Shown one piece after another: positions 59,954-64,000 of a DNA stretch of 64,000 nucleotides. The notes below the pieces were generated by a model. It searched no databases. It was given only the letters and a program-made list of their open reading frames with translations, and was not told where the DNA came from. The DNA lies in assembly GCA_947476065.1 (NCBI GenBank), contig CANJPG010000001.1, forward strand, positions 1-64,000. The letters are read 5' to 3'. Positions within the stretch are counted from its first letter, which is position 1, and the number at the start of each line of letters is the position of its first letter. The DNA is from Fidelibacterota bacterium. GTDB taxonomy: Bacteria; Pseudomonadota; Alphaproteobacteria; Rhodospirillales; Rhodospirillaceae. Both the position numbers and the translations under genes were made by a program.

Positions 59954-60899
59954 GGTCGGTGCCCCGTCACAGCCGCGGGATCGTCTTTGCCGACGCCGAT
60001 GCGCCGGATTTCCCAGTGCAGGTCGATCTTGGAATTCTCCAACACGCGGGCGCGAACCTCTTCGCCCAAAGTCTCGATATCGGCGGCGGTCGCGCTGCCG
60101 GTGTTGATGAGGAAGTTGCAGTGCTTGGGCGATGTTTGCGCGCCGCCGATCATCTTGCCGCGGCAGCCGGCGGCATCGATCAGGGCCCAGGCCTTCATAC
60201 CCGGCGGGTTGGCGAATGTGGAGCCGCCCGTACGCGCTTGGGTCGGCTGGCTCTGTTCGCGCTCGGCGCGGATGGCGCGGATGCGGGCGGTGATCTCATG
60301 CTGGTCGCCGGGCGTGCCGGTTAACTCCGCGCCGATGAATATCCAATCCTCGGCGACGTTGACGTGGCGATAGGCAAAGCCCATTTCGGCGGCGGAAAGC
60401 TTTTGCACCTCGCCGCGGCCGTCGAGGGCGGTAGCGCAGGTGAAGATATCCTTAGTCTCGCGTTCGTAAGCGCCGGCGTTCATGCGCAGCGCGCCCCCGA
60501 TGGTGCCGGGAATGCCGGTAAGGAACTCAAGGCCGGCGATGGAGGCATCGCGCGCGGCCGTGGCGACGGTGGCGTCTACGGCACCGGCGCCGCACCGAAC
60601 AGTTAGGCCTTCGACGGTGATGGTGCTGAAGGCCTTGCCCAGATGTATTACGACACCCGGCACGCCGCCGTCGCGCACCAGCATGTTGGAACCGAGGCCA
60701 ACGACAGTCACGGGCACGTCGCTGGGGCGGCCCTTGAGGAAAGTCGCCAGGTCTTCGGCATCGGCGGGCGCGAATAGCACCTCCGCCGGACCGCCCACGC
60801 GGAACCACGTCATTTTGCCGAGGTCAGCATAAACGTCGTAGCGGCCGCGCACGCGCGGCAGACGTTCGGCCAGACCCGGCATGGCGTGGCGGGCAGCCA

Positions 60900-60903
<4 letters not shown>
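59950..60903 (-). CDS. murB: UDP-N-acetylenolpyruvoylglucosamine reductase
   Basis: A 317-residue FAD enzyme. FAD-binding: [29 protein letters not shown], and [17 protein letters not shown]; catalytic region [21 protein letters not shown] (Ser general acid) and a late Glu. ATGA overlaps with both murC and ddl. Confidence 0.95.
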
Positions 60904-62335
<1,432 letters not shown>

Positions 62336-62336
<1 letters not shown>

Positions 62337-63523
62337 CAGACGATTCCCCGGTTCATGGTGTGGGTGGATATGGACGACGGTGCATTTGATGAGCGCGAGG
62401 CGGCGCGGGCGCTGTCTTCGCCGCGGATCAAGGCGGTGACGACGTCGGCCAGACGATGCGCGGCGTCGGGTACGCTGAAGGTCGAGGCGGCGGCAGCTGC
62501 CTTGGCCAGCGCGGCGGGATTGGCGGCGAACTGAGTCATAAGCTCGGCGAGATTGGCGGCGGTGAACTGCGGCTGGCGCAGGGCCCAGGCGCCGCCGGCT
62601 GCGGCGAGCGCATCGGCGTTGAAGGCCTGATGGTTGTCGGCGGCATGCGGGTAGGGGATCAGCAGGCTTGGCCGGCCGATGACGCAGGCCTCCGCAACCG
62701 TGGAGGCGCCCGAGCGTGCGATCAGCAGATGCGCGCCGGCCAGAAGCTCCGGCACGTTGTCGAAGAACACCCGCAGTTGCACGTGCACGCCGGCCTCGTC
62801 ATAGGCGAGCAGCGTGCGGTCCAATTCCTCGGGCCGGCACTGTTGGGAAATCTCGATGCGCTTGCGCAACGCCTCCGGCAACAGCTTCATCGCTGCCGGA
62901 ATAATGTCGCTGAACACTTTGGCACCCTGGCTGCCGCCCAGGACCACCAGCTTGAAGGGCTGCTCTGTGGCAGGCGCGTGATAGGGCGCGCCGCGCTGCG
63001 CGGCGACGGCAGCGCGGACCGGCATGCCGGTGCGGATGATTTGCGCCGGCGTATCGATCTGCTTGGCCAGCTCGATGGACGTGCAGACCCGATTGACCCG
63101 GCGTGCAAGCAAACGATTGGCGCGCCCGAGGATGGCGTTCTGTTCGTGAATGACGGTCGGTATGCCCAGCTGCGTCGCGGCGAACACCGTGGGGGCCGAG
63201 GCATAGCCGCCGAAGCCGACGACGGCGGCGGGGCGCAGGCTTTCGAGCAGCTTGCGCGCTTGCCAGAGGCCAGTGCCCAACGAGATCGCGCCTTTGATGA
63301 GGCCGAACACGCCTTTGCCGGTGAGGCCCTGGCCACTTATGTTATAGGTGTCGATGAGGCCGAGCGTGCCGGTGTAGCCGGTGCCGCGCTTGTCGGTGAC
63401 CAGCGCCAGGCGATGGCCTTGCGCCAGCAACTCCTGGGCCAAGGCTTCGGCGGGGAACACATGGCCGCCGGTGCCGCCGGCGGCGAGCACGATCAGGCGG
63501 GCTGAATTGCGGGGCGCGATCAT
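62336..63523 (-). CDS. murG: UDP-GlcNAc:lipid I N-acetylglucosaminyltransferase
   Basis: A 395-residue GT28 enzyme. G-loop [16 protein letters not shown], second G-rich loop [14 protein letters not shown], and the UDP-GlcNAc site [31 protein letters not shown]. Makes lipid II at the cytoplasmic face. The C-terminal ~30 residues extend past the usual end. It overlaps ftsW by 4 bp. Confidence 0.96.
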
Positions 63524-64000
63524 GCTGCGCGTCCTTCCGGGTCACGGCGCCGGCGTGTGAGGGCCAGCAACATGCCCATGCCCACGCCCAGCGCCACAAG
63601 CGACGAGCCGCCGTAGGAAATGAACGGCAGCGTCATGCCCTTGGTCGGCATCATGTGCAGGCTCGAGGCCATGTTGATCAGGGCTTGGAGGCCGAACTGC
63701 ACGGCGAGACCGCCGACGGCCAGCAGTACGAACAGGTTTTCTTCGCGCTTCATCTTGGTCAGCGCGCGGATGACGAGGAAGGCGAACAGCGCGACGATCA
63801 GCAGGCAGAGCAGCACGCCGAACTCTTCGCCGGCGACGGCAAAAATGAAATCGGTGTGGGCATCGGGCAAGGCTTCCTTGACGCGGCCTTCGCCAGGACC
63901 GCGGCCGAACAGGCCGCCGTGCTGGAAGGCGCGCATGGCCTGCGTGACCTGGTAGCTGTCGCCGACGGTGGGATCGAGGAACCGGTCGACGCGGGAGGCC
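63520..64000 (-). CDS. ftsW: FtsW, partial (N-terminal part beyond the window)
   Basis: The last ~159 residues of a SEDS-family lipid II polymerase. The frame stays open to the right edge and reads RVDRFLDPTVGDSYQVTQAM, followed by AFQHGGLFGRGPGEGRVKEALPDAHTDFIF and ALINMASSLHMMPTKGMTLPFISYGGSS, all diagnostic of FtsW. Three to four C-terminal transmembrane helices are visible. The start lies outside the window. Confidence 0.95.
   Translation of the reverse strand, partial: ASRVDRFLDPTVGDSYQVTQAMRAFQHGGLFGRGPGEGRVKEALPDAHTDFIFAVAGEEFGVLLCLLIVALFAFLVIRALTKMKREENLFVLLAVGGLAVQFGLQALINMASSLHMMPTKGMTLPFISYGGSSLVALGVGMGMLLALTRRRRDPEGRAA

Overview
The window is about 64 kb of GC-rich, gene-dense bacterial chromosome, most likely from an alphaproteobacterium. 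The reasons are the division/wall cluster at the right end (ftsW-murG-murC-murB-ddl-ftsQ-ftsA-ftsZ, then lpxC, bamD, recN, ligA), an FtsZ with a very long Ala/Pro linker, a PAS_5-type protein, a DUF2177 protein, TonB-dependent receptors and many ATGA/GTGA/TTGA translational couplings. I see no tRNA, rRNA, CRISPR array, insertion sequence or prophage. Taxonomy below class level cannot be read from the window.

Left end, 1-12.8 kb (accessory catabolic region). A 34-bp perfect palindrome is followed by the decayed remains of a TonB-dependent receptor and of a second gene; an intact relative of each lies nearby (receptor at 9671-12565 on the minus strand, exported heme/beta-propeller protein at 907-3195). 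In the middle is a five-gene operon: an exported metallo-beta-lactamase-fold hydrolase, a B12-binding mutase small subunit, a PaaK-like acyl-CoA ligase, a MeaB-type GTPase and a mutase large subunit. Ile86 and Asp113 of the large subunit mark it as a 2-hydroxyisobutyryl-CoA mutase rather than methylmalonyl-CoA mutase. A divergent GntR/FCD regulator shares a palindromic operator with this operon, and a related palindrome lies upstream of the receptor. Together these genes look like one inducible route: outer-membrane uptake, periplasmic processing, CoA activation and carbon-skeleton rearrangement to 3-hydroxybutyryl-CoA.

13-31.9 kb. Malonyl-CoA decarboxylase, an unknown exported protein, FMN L-lactate dehydrogenase, a SoxC/SoxD-like sulfite dehydrogenase pair, a luciferase-family oxidoreductase, an EamA transporter, a BatA-like VWA protein, an OmpR-type two-component system with TGTAAC repeats upstream, a YcbK/YcbB-type peptidoglycan pair, a thioesterase, a glycosyltransferase, and a GT2 / ChbG-YdjC deacetylase / GT-C trio that resembles the FlmF2-NaxD-FlmK lipid A aminosugar pathway.

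32-47.5 kb. Housekeeping and small genes: ettA, an alpha/beta hydrolase, mlaC and mlaA, metF, a UvrD helicase, prmA, an M24B aminopeptidase, GNAT and GIY-YIG proteins, a PAS_5 protein, a DUF2177 protein, a PadR-controlled three-gene operon with tandem operators, and a VOC protein with a histone-H1-like tail. Intergenic palindromic repeats lie at 34.6-34.9 kb and 39.9-40.1 kb.

47.7-64 kb. A minus-strand block: ligA, recN, bamD, lpxC, an enoyl-CoA hydratase set between lpxC and ftsZ, then the division/wall cluster running off the right edge inside ftsW.
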